Positions 39,779 through 48,014 of a stretch of 64,000 nucleotides of DNA are shown one piece after another. The stretch's first letter is position 1. Each line of letters begins with the position of its first letter. The notes below the pieces were generated by a model. That model ran no database searches, was not told where the DNA came from, and worked only from the letters and a program-made list of their open reading frames with translations. This DNA comes from Myxococcota bacterium (GTDB lineage Bacteria > Myxococcota_A > UBA9160 > UBA6930), in contig JANQOX010000001.1 in the NCBI GenBank assembly GCA_028285625.1, forward strand, positions 1 through 64,000. The letters run 5' to 3'. The position numbers and the translations under genes were made by a program.

Positions 39779-40273
39779 TTGAACCGCCAAATCCTCGAAC
39801 GGTTTCGAGCCGGGTGTGCAGGCTCCGCCGTCGCGCTGCTCGTTGCGAGCGGCCTGGCGATGCCCGCCTTCGCCAACGCGCCGGTCATCTACCCGGCCCA
39901 GGGCCAGACACCCGACCAGCAGACCAAGGACCAGGGCGAGTGCCACGTGTGGGCCGTCCAGACCACGGGCGTGGACCCGGCGGCGCTCGCGACCCAGGCC
40001 CCGCAGAGCACCCAGACGGCGCCCGGAGGCCAGCGCGTTCGGGGTGCAGCGCGCGGCGCCGCCGGCGGCGCCGCCATCGGTGCGATCGCGGGCGATGCCG
40101 GAGAGGGTGCGGCGATCGGCGCCGTCGCCGGCACGATGGCCGGCGGTCGCCGCTCGCGCATGGCCCAGCAGCAGGGTCAGCAGGCCGCCCAGGCTCAGCG
40201 GAACGAGACGGTCAATACCTACTACCGCGCGGTTGCAGCCTGCATGACCGGCCGCGGCTACACGGTGCAGTGA
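39779..40273 (+). CDS. Secreted glycine-zipper protein (TTG start)
   Basis: Signal peptide; GAARGAAGGAAIGAIAGDAGEGAAIGAVAGTMAGG glycine zipper; AAGGAG Shine-Dalgarno upstream of TTG 39779. Confidence 0.85.
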   Translation: MNRQILERFRAGCAGSAVALLVASGLAMPAFANAPVIYPAQGQTPDQQTKDQGECHVWAVQTTGVDPAALATQAPQSTQTAPGGQRVRGAARGAAGGAAIGAIAGDAGEGAAIGAVAGTMAGGRRSRMAQQQGQQAAQAQRNETVNTYYRAVAACMTGRGYTVQ

Positions 40274-40689
40274 TGATGCGACGAAACGCGCTTTGCAAGA
40301 GAGTCGGATGGGCCGCGATCGCGGCCCTCGCCTGCGCGCTGGCGATGCCGGCCTGGGCCGGCGACTTCGACGGCAAGAAGGCGCTGATCTGCGCACCGGT
40401 CGAGGTGAACGACTGCATCAGCGGGGCACCCTGCCTGGGTGGCACGCCGTCGCAGATGGGCGCCCCCTCGTTCCTGCGGATCGACTTCTCCAAGTCCACG
40501 GTGACCGGGCCCCACAACACGGCCAAGATCGCCTCGGTCGAGAAGGTCGGAGATCAGCTGGTGCTGCAGGGCTTCGAGGTCGGGCATGCGTTCGCCATCG
40601 CGATCGATCGCGAGAGCGGCCGGATGACGACGACCCTCGCCAGCACGCAGGGTGCGTTCGTGCTGTTCGGCTCTTGCACGACCCAGTGA
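40273..40689 (+). CDS. Secreted protein of unknown function
   Basis: MMRRNALCKRVGWAAIAALACALAMPAWAGDFDGKKALICAPVEVNDC; start overlaps the TGA of the preceding gene (TGATG). Confidence 0.8.
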   Translation: MMRRNALCKRVGWAAIAALACALAMPAWAGDFDGKKALICAPVEVNDCISGAPCLGGTPSQMGAPSFLRIDFSKSTVTGPHNTAKIASVEKVGDQLVLQGFEVGHAFAIAIDRESGRMTTTLASTQGAFVLFGSCTTQ

Positions 40690-40748
40690 GCCTGCTCGTG
40701 CGGGTCGCCTGGCCCGTCCGGTAGCGCAAGCTTGGTCGAAGCCGCGTC

Positions 40749-41543
40749 ATGATCCCGGCGACCCTCGTGGTTCTCGCGCTCGCGCTGGGTGTGGGCGTGC
40801 TGGCCAGCACGACCGTGCAGCGCCGGGCAAGTGAAGGCGACGACGGCCTCAAGCTCGACCTGGTGGTGTCGCCGCTGCTCACGCTGACTGCGCTGCTGCT
40901 CGCGTTCGTGCTGGTACAGGTGTTCTCGTCCTACACCCGCGTGAAGCTCTCGACCGGCGAAGAGGCGGGGATGGTGGTCGGCGAGTTCAAGCAGTTCGGC
41001 CTGCTGCCCGAGCCCTACGCCACGCGCGGTCAGACCAACATGGTGTGCTACGCGCGCGCGGTGGCCGAAGTCGAGTGGCCCCAGCTCGGCAAGGGCCTGC
41101 GGGTAGCGCCCGAGCCCGGGTTCTGGATCGCGCGGCTCGACGTCGATCTACGCGAGCTCGCCGATCGACGCAGCAACCCGCCCTTTGGTTCGATCGTGAA
41201 CACCGATCGCGAACGCATCGACGCCCGGCGCAGCCGCCTGATGGAGGCACGGCCCGCCGTTCCACCGCCGGTCACGTGGCTGATGTTGGCCGTGAGTGCA
41301 GTCAGCATCCTGTCCATCGCGATGATCACGCCGGTCGCCCGCGCACGACGCCTGCAGATCGCCATGTTCTCGCTGCTGGCCGCCGTGTTCGCCGCCGTCC
41401 AGATCACGATCATCGAGATCGACGACAAGTTCGACGGCCTGATCCGCGTGGAACCCGAGGAGATGCGCCTGGTTCTGGGCGTGATGGAGCAGGTGCTCGC
41501 CGACACCGAGCTGCCCTGCGACGCGCAGGGCCGGCCCCTGTAG
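40749..41543 (+). CDS. Membrane protein, DUF4239/bestrophin-like
   Basis: Two N-terminal TMs, VVGEFKQFGLLPEPYATRGQTNMVCYARAVAEVEWPQL, two C-terminal TMs. Confidence 0.75.
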   Translation: MIPATLVVLALALGVGVLASTTVQRRASEGDDGLKLDLVVSPLLTLTALLLAFVLVQVFSSYTRVKLSTGEEAGMVVGEFKQFGLLPEPYATRGQTNMVCYARAVAEVEWPQLGKGLRVAPEPGFWIARLDVDLRELADRRSNPPFGSIVNTDRERIDARRSRLMEARPAVPPPVTWLMLAVSAVSILSIAMITPVARARRLQIAMFSLLAAVFAAVQITIIEIDDKFDGLIRVEPEEMRLVLGVMEQVLADTELPCDAQGRPL

Positions 41544-41568
41544 GCGGGGCCGAGGCGATCCGCGCGGC

Positions 41569-41617
41569 GAGCGGCTAGCTGCGATCCTCGCGTGAGCGGC
41601 TAGCTGCGATCCTCGCG
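41569..41617. repeat. 25-bp period tandem duplication spanning the stop codon of the coiled-coil gene
   Basis: gagcggctagctgcgatcctcgcg at 41569-41592 and 41594-41617, identical. Confidence 0.95.
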
Positions 41618-42058
41618 ATGCAGGTCGATCAGCCGCTGCTGCATCTCGAGCAGCCGATCGGTCGTCTCGCGCTGCACTTGGATGATCTGGGCGGCGGTCT
41701 CGCGCTGCACCGCACTGATCTGGGCCGCCGTCTCTCGTTGCACCTGGTTGATCTGCTGAGCGGTCGAGACCTGGACATCCGTGATCCGCTCCTGCAGGTC
41801 GAGGATGCGATCGGTGGTCGATTCCTGCAGGTCGAGAATCCGCTGGGTCGTGACCTGCTGACCATTCCAGAGCAGGCCGAAGCCGAGCGCCATCAGGGCG
41901 AAGCTCGGCCCGCTGAGCTTCAGCCAGGCTCCGAACGGGATGTGCGACCAGAACCGGTCGGCTTCGTGAGGTCTCGCCACGACGGCCTCCTCGTGCTCGT
42001 GTTCCGCCGCCTCCAGTCGCTCGATGCGGGCCAGGAGGTCTTCGAGATTCGCAGCCAT
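41600..42058 (-). CDS. Small membrane-anchored coiled-coil protein with 11-residue repeats
   Basis: One hydrophobic segment; repeats QRETAAQISAV / QRETAAQIIQV / QRETTDRLLEM. Confidence 0.8.
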   Translation of the reverse strand: MAANLEDLLARIERLEAAEHEHEEAVVARPHEADRFWSHIPFGAWLKLSGPSFALMALGFGLLWNGQQVTTQRILDLQESTTDRILDLQERITDVQVSTAQQINQVQRETAAQISAVQRETAAQIIQVQRETTDRLLEMQQRLIDLHREDRS

Positions 42059-42121
42059 CCATCTGCTCCCCGGGACCTTGGGGATCGCAGCCACTCTAGC
42101 GCGTTGCGATCTGGGAGCGCG

Positions 42122-42493
42122 TTAGGCGCTGTCATCGGCGGGGAGCGGGCCGAAGAACCCGATTACCCGCGCCACGCGGCCCGCTTCGTCCAGCTCGGTC
42201 ACGTCGAACCCCGGCATGATGAGCTTGCCGTCCTGGTGGATCGCCCAGGCGTAGCGATAGAAGCCGTGCTGCGCGTCCACACCGCTGGCCCGCGAGTAGA
42301 CGGCGCCCGGCAGGCGGCCGTGCACCTCGTGCACGTTCTTCTCGAAGCCGTCGATGCCCACGACGTCGATCGACGGGTCGACGAACCGCACGTCGGGTCG
42401 AAGCGCCTGGTCGAGGTGGCCGCGCACCTTCGACGCGTCCGGCTCATTCCAAGCCGCGAGCATCAGATCGAGCGCCGGGGGAATCTCGGTCAT
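42122..42493 (-). CDS. SnoaL-like / NTF2-fold protein
   Basis: LMLAAWNEPDASKVRGHLDQALRPDVRFVDPSIDVVGIDGFEKNVHEVHGRLPG. Confidence 0.8.
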   Translation of the reverse strand: MTEIPPALDLMLAAWNEPDASKVRGHLDQALRPDVRFVDPSIDVVGIDGFEKNVHEVHGRLPGAVYSRASGVDAQHGFYRYAWAIHQDGKLIMPGFDVTELDEAGRVARVIGFFGPLPADDSA

Positions 42494-42654
42494 CGGGGGC
42501 CCTCCACAGCCGGGTGCGGGGAGGCTAGCCCCTCGGCACGCGCGGCGTACCGACGGAGCAGCCGTGGGCCGAGGGGGCGCCACCGGTGGCGATCGCCCGC
42601 CTCCGGTACCCTCGCTCAATCCCGCGAGAGGCCGCCCAGCGGCCCCTCGCGCGC

Positions 42655-42731
42655 GCCCCGGTAGCTCAGCTGGATAGAGCGGCTGCCTTCTAAGCAGCGG
42701 GTCGCAGGTTCGAGTCCTGCCCGGGGCGCCA
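42655..42731 (+). tRNA. tRNA-Arg (anticodon TCT), CCA encoded
   Basis: GCCCCGGTAGCTCAGCTGGATAGAGCGGCTGCCTTCTAAGCAGCGGGTCGCAGGTTCGAGTCCTGCCCGGGGCGCCA; loop CTTCTAA. Confidence 0.97.
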
Positions 42732-42834
42732 GGGCATCGTCGCGAGACCCCAGGTGTTGGTTCCGCGCTTCGGCAGGTCTGCAGTTGCAGGCCCTCGCCT
42801 CCGGCTGGCGCCCCAGCGAGCTGCCTCCCTGAAG

Positions 42835-43422
42835 CTACGCGCGTCGTCGTCGTGCTGCGAGGCTGGTCAGGCCGAGGGCGAGGAGCATTGCGGTGGAGGG
42901 CTCGGGGACGGGAACACCAGACAGGAACGCTTGGTTCGTAGAGCGGAAAGGCGAACAGTTCAAGCACTCGCCAGTTTCGACTACCGGCAGGGAAGCGACA
43001 GGAGTGTCCAAGGCGTCCAGCAGACCAAACGTGTTGCTGAATCGGAAGAGTCTGTTCGAACCGTTGAGGGTGAATTCGATTCCGCTACCGCCGAAGATGA
43101 TATTGGCCGCGATCGAGTTCGCCGGCGTGTAGGTCAGCAAGGGAAACGTAGTCGTGTCGCCTCCGCTCAGAGTGAGTTCCCAATCGGTGGCACTTCCAAG
43201 CGCCGTATCCCAGACGAAGGACCCCGAAACCTCGCCACAGGTCCCGGGTGTCGGGCAAGAGAGGAGGGGGTCGAAGCTCCCGTCGAAACCAAAGTCGAAC
43301 TGACCGTCGTTCACGGTCCAGCGGATTTCGATCGCGTGAGCAGGTGCGGTCGTCAGGAATGCCGCAGCGGCCGGCAAGAAGAGCATGGCGAGAGTGACGA
43401 TCCGCACTAGTCGGAAGTGCAT
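42835..43422 (-). CDS. PEP-CTERM sorting domain protein
   Basis: Signal peptide and C-terminal VPEPSTAMLLALGLTSLAARRRRA (PEP motif, TM, Arg-rich tail). Confidence 0.93.
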   Translation of the reverse strand: MHFRLVRIVTLAMLFLPAAAAFLTTAPAHAIEIRWTVNDGQFDFGFDGSFDPLLSCPTPGTCGEVSGSFVWDTALGSATDWELTLSGGDTTTFPLLTYTPANSIAANIIFGGSGIEFTLNGSNRLFRFSNTFGLLDALDTPVASLPVVETGECLNCSPFRSTNQAFLSGVPVPEPSTAMLLALGLTSLAARRRRA

Positions 43423-43773
43423 CTGGTCTCCAGTTCGATTGCAGGTTCGGCACCAAGAGGTGAGGGGAAACCCTAATGAGGTGATCAGCGTGTCAGCTGC
43501 GCCGCCACGAGGAGGGTGCCGGGCGTGGCGCCGACAACTTGGGAGTCGCCATGGGTGCGCAAAAGGTGACGCGCCGTGTGCAAGAAACTTCAGTCTTCTC
43601 TGTGGGGATGGCCCCGTGCGTGGCCGCCTTGTGAACCCCGGGCGACGGTCGCCGGCCTCCGGGTGCTGCAGGAGTGCTGCATCAGCGATCGACGACGGCC
43701 ACCACCGCCGGACGAACCTAGAAGTCCAAACCTCCGACATCACCACGGAACCGAAAGCTGTGGACGTCCGCAG

Positions 43774-43939
43774 TCAGAGGCGGACCCTGCCCGGAGCCAA
43801 CTTCCAAGCAGCGGGCCGCAGGTTCGAGGGCGCCGGGATCATCACGGCCTCGAGGTCGCCCTGGCGCATCCAGTGCCCGCCGCCCATCTCACCACCGATG
43901 AAGTCGCCGGGGCCGTAGATCGCGTCGCGGGCCCCGTGC
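43774..43939 (-). pseudogene. Truncated coding remnant of unknown family
   Basis: Open frame reads HGARDAIYGPGDFIGGEMGGGHWMRQGDLEAVMIPAPSNLRPAAWKLAPGRVRL* with coding-like GC3 up to ~APS; no upstream start (abuts the next gene's stop); last part is the tRNA-derived segment. Confidence 0.5.
43801..43828 (+). repeat. tRNA-Arg(TCT)-derived fragment (anticodon loop to T-loop), direct repeat of 42687-42714
   Basis: cttccaagcagcgggccgcaggttcgag vs cttctaagcagcgggtcgcaggttcgag: 26/28 identical. Confidence 0.85.
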
Positions 43940-44479
43940 TCAGGCCCGCCCGCGCCTCCTGCGCGCCGCGGCGAAGCCGCTCAGCGTACCGACGGCTGCC
44001 AGGGCGATGGTCGTGGGCTCCGGTGCCGAGTGGGCGGTGATCAGCTCGATCACGAACGACTCGCCCGCCTGGAAGGTCGGGGCGGGGCTCCCCGGGTCGA
44101 GCAGGAACTGGTGCTCGGTGAAGGACGAGAAGGAGGGTTCGAAGCCCGGGAAGTTCAGGCCGACGATCTCACCATCGATGAGTTCGCCCTGGTCGTCCCG
44201 CCAGTCCAGGCTCTGGGCGTTCACCCGGAAGTTCCAAGGTCGCGTCTGCAGGAACCGGATCGTCACCGACTCGGCGTCGAAGTCGAGCTCGACCTGGTCG
44301 CCGAGGATGAGGTACTCGGCGCCGTCCCCGACCACGGCCGACCCGTTGAACAGGCCCTGCCCGGTCTGGGTGGTCACCAGGAGGAACACGGAGTCGCCGA
44401 TGAGCGATGCGGACGCGGGCATGGCCCAGAGCAGTGCAGCGACGAGAATGGGAAGAGCAGCGCGGGGAGCGAGTCGCAC
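43940..44479 (-). CDS. PEP-CTERM sorting domain protein
   Basis: Signal peptide and C-terminal SAPEPTTIALAAVGTLSGFAAARRRRGRA. Confidence 0.92.
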   Translation of the reverse strand: MRLAPRAALPILVAALLWAMPASASLIGDSVFLLVTTQTGQGLFNGSAVVGDGAEYLILGDQVELDFDAESVTIRFLQTRPWNFRVNAQSLDWRDDQGELIDGEIVGLNFPGFEPSFSSFTEHQFLLDPGSPAPTFQAGESFVIELITAHSAPEPTTIALAAVGTLSGFAAARRRRGRA

Positions 44480-44734
44480 GTCGGACCTCCTCGACTCCGG
44501 GATTCCGGGTCGTCGGGGTTAGGTGGTGCGGGCCACGCCGATGTGTCACGCGTACGCAGTGCGTGTGAGTCGGCCCCCAGGGGCGCGACCTTCGGAAAAC
44601 CGGGAGTGGCCGACGCTTTCCGCGCGACCTCGGGCCCTCGGAGTTCTGAGGGACACCGGCGGTTGACCGAGTGGGAGCATGTACCCAGAATGGTCGAGGA
44701 CGTACGTGAGAATTCCTCCACGGGGAAGCAACAC

Positions 44735-45751
44735 ATGCCCGCACGTCGTCCGACCGTCGTGGTCGGTGCATTGCTCGTCGTGGCGTCGATCGCTGCGCTG
44801 CCGGCGTGTTGGTGGTCCGACCCCGATTCCGGGGGGCCCGATCCCGATCTCGGCACGTTCGATGTGGCGCGGGGCGATCTGCTGCTGGCGCACTACGACA
44901 ACCGGCCCGATACCGATGACATCCACTCCCAGGCGGCGACTGCCACCATGGTGGCGTGGCTCGAGGAGAAGGAGGGCCTGAACGTCGACGACCAATTCCA
45001 CGCCGTGCTGGGGGCGTACGGCATCAACCAGTTCACCGCCCCGTTCGTCGATTCGTCGGCGGTGATGGAGATCTGCTTCGGACCGGAAGGGGACGCATGG
45101 AGCATGGCCCACCCTCGTCACTCCCAGCCGTGGCAGGAGTCGGTGGCCGAAGTGTCCGAGAAGGTGCACGCAACGCTGACCCGATCGCCGGATTCGAAGG
45201 TGTGGATCCTGGAGGGTGGCCAGTCGGACTTCACCCACGAGGTCTACGGGCGACTCACCGGGGACCTGGACATCCCCCTGTCGCGAGACGAGCTCAGGGA
45301 ACGGATCGTCGTGATCCAGCACAACGCAGGTTTCTACAACGAGGCCTTGGCGAGCCCGTCCCGCCTGGTGTCGGTGCGGGAGAACACGACCTACGTGGTC
45401 ATGCCGAACGGGAACTTCTCGGGCAACGGATCGCCTGGGCTGAAGCTCGAGGCCGGGTCGCCCAGCCTCGATCGGGTCAAGGCTCATGCCTCGAGCCTGT
45501 CGGGGAGGAATGTGTCGGGTGCGGGTGGCGCCCTCGACGCCTGCTGGGAGGCCGCCTTCGCCCGGGCTCGGGCCAAGAAATGGATGTTCCTCATCAACCC
45601 GACCATCCACGAAGGGGGCCTCGACTTCTCCGACGCGGTCGCTGGCGTGCGGGCGTTGGGCCTCGACGACGACCCCGCCTTCGACGTGCCGCAGGACGGC
45701 AGCGACGTGGCCGGGTTCTTCGAGGTGTTTACCGGGTACCGACGGGAGTAG
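44735..45751 (+). CDS. Putative lipoprotein, possibly nucleoside-hydrolase-like
   Basis: Lipobox VVASIAALPAC; LLLAHYDNRPDTDDIHSQAATATM is reminiscent of the IUNH Asp cluster. Confidence 0.6.
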   Translation: MPARRPTVVVGALLVVASIAALPACWWSDPDSGGPDPDLGTFDVARGDLLLAHYDNRPDTDDIHSQAATATMVAWLEEKEGLNVDDQFHAVLGAYGINQFTAPFVDSSAVMEICFGPEGDAWSMAHPRHSQPWQESVAEVSEKVHATLTRSPDSKVWILEGGQSDFTHEVYGRLTGDLDIPLSRDELRERIVVIQHNAGFYNEALASPSRLVSVRENTTYVVMPNGNFSGNGSPGLKLEAGSPSLDRVKAHASSLSGRNVSGAGGALDACWEAAFARARAKKWMFLINPTIHEGGLDFSDAVAGVRALGLDDDPAFDVPQDGSDVAGFFEVFTGYRRE

Positions 45752-45864
45752 TTCTACCGGCTACGTCCGGCGCAACCTGCGCCCGCGGCCAAGAGGCCGG
45801 GGCGGCGCGGGGGTGAGGCGCGGACCGGGCGCCCGCACGCCGTTCCCCTGCTACGTTCGCGCGA

Positions 45865-47193
45865 GTGGAGCCGGAGACTCGCTACGCCCGCAGCGAGGAC
45901 GTCGCCATCGCCTACCAGGTCATTGGCGAGGGCCCGGTCGATCTGGTCGTCGTGCCGGGCTGGGTCTCCCACCTCGAAGAAGCCTGGCGCGACCGCGTGT
46001 ACCGCCAGTTCATGCTGCGCCTGGCATCGTTCGCGCGACTGATCCGCATCGACCGGCGCGGCACGGGGCTCTCCGATCGGGTCTCGAGGCAAGCCACGCT
46101 CGAGCAGCGAATGGACGACCTGCGCGCCGTGATGGACGCGGTCGGCAGCGAGAAGGCCGCGCTGCTCGGCGTATCCGAGGGCGGGCCGATGTGCACGCTC
46201 TTTGCCGCCACCTACCCGGAGCGGACCGAGGCCTTGATCCTGGCCTCGACGCTCGCGTCAGGCCTGCGAAGCGCGGACTACCCCTGGGCCATGACGCTGG
46301 AACAGCTCGAGGCCTTCCTCGACCGCGTGGAGGCCGTCTGGGGCACCGGCTTCTCGGCGGGGCTCCTCGCACCGAGCATCAAGAACGACGAGCAGGCGGT
46401 GCGCGCCTGGGCCCGGCTGGAGAGGAACGCGGTCTCCCCCCGCGCCGCACGTGAGCTGTTCTCGATGCTCGCCCAGACCGATGTGCGCCACGTGCTTCCG
46501 ACGGTCTCCGTGCCCACCCTGGTGCTCCACTGCGAAGGCGACCGCGCCACCCGCGTGGGTGGAGGGCGCTACCTCGCCGAGCACGTGTCCGGAGCCCGCT
46601 ACGTCGAGTTCGAGGGCGACGATCACGTGCCGTGGACCGAGCGGAATAGCGACGGGTTCATCGGCGAGATCGAGGAGTTCCTGACTGGCGCACGGGGCGT
46701 CAGCGAGCCCGACAGGGTTCTCAAGACCGTCATGTTCAGCGATGTCGTCGACTCCACCCAGCGCGCGGTCGACCTCGGTGACCGGGCCTGGGGCGACCTG
46801 CTCGGCCTGTTCCACGAGATCGTGCGGACCACCCTGACCACCTGGCGCGGCGAGGAGATCGACACGGCCGGGGACGGGTTCTTCGCCGCCTTCGACGGTC
46901 CAGCCCGCGCCGTCCGCTGCGCCTGCGCGGTGCGAGATGCCCTGGCGCGCCGGAGCATCCCGGTTCGGGTGGGCCTGCACTCCGGCGAGTGCGAGCTCAT
47001 CGGCGGCAAGATCGGGGGGATCGCCGTGCACACGGGTGCGCGGGTCGCGACCCAGGCCGAGCCCGAAGAGGTCCTGGTCTCGAGCACCGTGAAGGACCTC
47101 GTCGCTGGATCGGGGCTCCTGTTCGAGAACCGCGGTCGCCACGTGCTCAAGGGCCTGCCCGGGGAGTGGGAGCTCTTCTCCGCATCCACCTGA
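45865..47193 (+). CDS. Alpha/beta hydrolase fused to class III adenylate/guanylate cyclase domain
   Basis: LLGVSEGGPM elbow, LVLHCEGDRATRV, GDDHVPW; then VMFSDVVDSTQRAV, DTAGDGFFAAFDGPARAV, VRVGLHSGECELIGGKIGGIAVHTGARV. Confidence 0.93.
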   Translation: MEPETRYARSEDVAIAYQVIGEGPVDLVVVPGWVSHLEEAWRDRVYRQFMLRLASFARLIRIDRRGTGLSDRVSRQATLEQRMDDLRAVMDAVGSEKAALLGVSEGGPMCTLFAATYPERTEALILASTLASGLRSADYPWAMTLEQLEAFLDRVEAVWGTGFSAGLLAPSIKNDEQAVRAWARLERNAVSPRAARELFSMLAQTDVRHVLPTVSVPTLVLHCEGDRATRVGGGRYLAEHVSGARYVEFEGDDHVPWTERNSDGFIGEIEEFLTGARGVSEPDRVLKTVMFSDVVDSTQRAVDLGDRAWGDLLGLFHEIVRTTLTTWRGEEIDTAGDGFFAAFDGPARAVRCACAVRDALARRSIPVRVGLHSGECELIGGKIGGIAVHTGARVATQAEPEEVLVSSTVKDLVAGSGLLFENRGRHVLKGLPGEWELFSAST

Positions 47194-47233
47194 GGGCCCG
47201 GCCGCGCGGTCGAACCGACCGGAATCCGCTCGC

Positions 47234-47262
47234 TTGACACCAAGTTGCAACATCGATATAAC
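47234..47262 (+). promoter_or_regulatory. Sigma70-type promoter TTGACA-N17-TATAAC
   Basis: -35 at 47234-47239, -10 at 47257-47262, spacing 17 bp; predicted TSS lies just before the TetR ATG. Confidence 0.7.
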
Positions 47263-47270
47263 TTGCAACG

Positions 47271-47981
47271 ATGTTGCAGAATGGAGAGCCCAACCTTCGG
47301 CAGCTGAACGTCGAAGCGCGCCGTCAGCGCATTCTCGACGCGGCCCGCCGCTTGATCACCCACGGCGGCATGGCCGCACTCTCGATGCGCAAGCTCGCCG
47401 CCGAGGCGGGGCTGGCGGTGCGCACGCTCTACAACCTGTACGGCTCGCGCGACGACATCCTCTTCGCGCTCACCCAGGACGCCGTGGACCGCATGGTTGC
47501 GATCCTCGACGCCGAGGCGCCGCTCGAGGATCCGCTCGCGCGCTGTCGCGCGGTCATCACGGTGAGCGTCCGCTACTTCGCGGAACACGAGGCGATCTAT
47601 CGCCCGATGATCGTCGCCAGCTACGAGGGGCTGTCGCAAGGGTCCGAGGCCGATCGGCGCCTGGCGAAGCGCGCGGCGGGCATGCAACGCGACGGGATCG
47701 CCCAGGCGATCGAGCAAGGCCTGCTCGCCGACACGCTCGACCCGACTCGTCTCGGCGAGCAGATCTACCACGGCTACGAGCTGGCTTGCGTGCAATGGGC
47801 CTTCGGCGTGATCGACGCCGCTGCCTTCGAGGCGCGCGCCCTCTACGGCATGTGCCTGGCGCTGCTCGCAGTCGCCAACGAGGCGGCGCGGCCCGCACTC
47901 GAGGACGAACTTCGGGCGCTCGAGCCGCAGCTCACCGCTGCGGCGGAGTCCATCGAACGCAAGAGACGCCACCGCGCCTGA
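47271..47981 (+). CDS. TetR-family transcriptional regulator
   Basis: RRQRILDAARRLITHGGMAALSMRKLAAEAGLAVRTLYNLYGSRDDILFAL. Confidence 0.95.
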   Translation: MLQNGEPNLRQLNVEARRQRILDAARRLITHGGMAALSMRKLAAEAGLAVRTLYNLYGSRDDILFALTQDAVDRMVAILDAEAPLEDPLARCRAVITVSVRYFAEHEAIYRPMIVASYEGLSQGSEADRRLAKRAAGMQRDGIAQAIEQGLLADTLDPTRLGEQIYHGYELACVQWAFGVIDAAAFEARALYGMCLALLAVANEAARPALEDELRALEPQLTAAAESIERKRRHRA

Positions 47982-48014
47982 GCGCTCCTTCCCATCCCCG
48001 CCAAGGAGATCCCC

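Noticed and set aside
43441-43455. Possible sigma-54 -24/-12 element (GG-N10-GC, TGGTGCCGAACCTGCA on minus strand) upstream of the PEP-CTERM gene
   Set aside because: Would place the transcription start inside the Shine-Dalgarno of the gene, and only matches part of the consensus.
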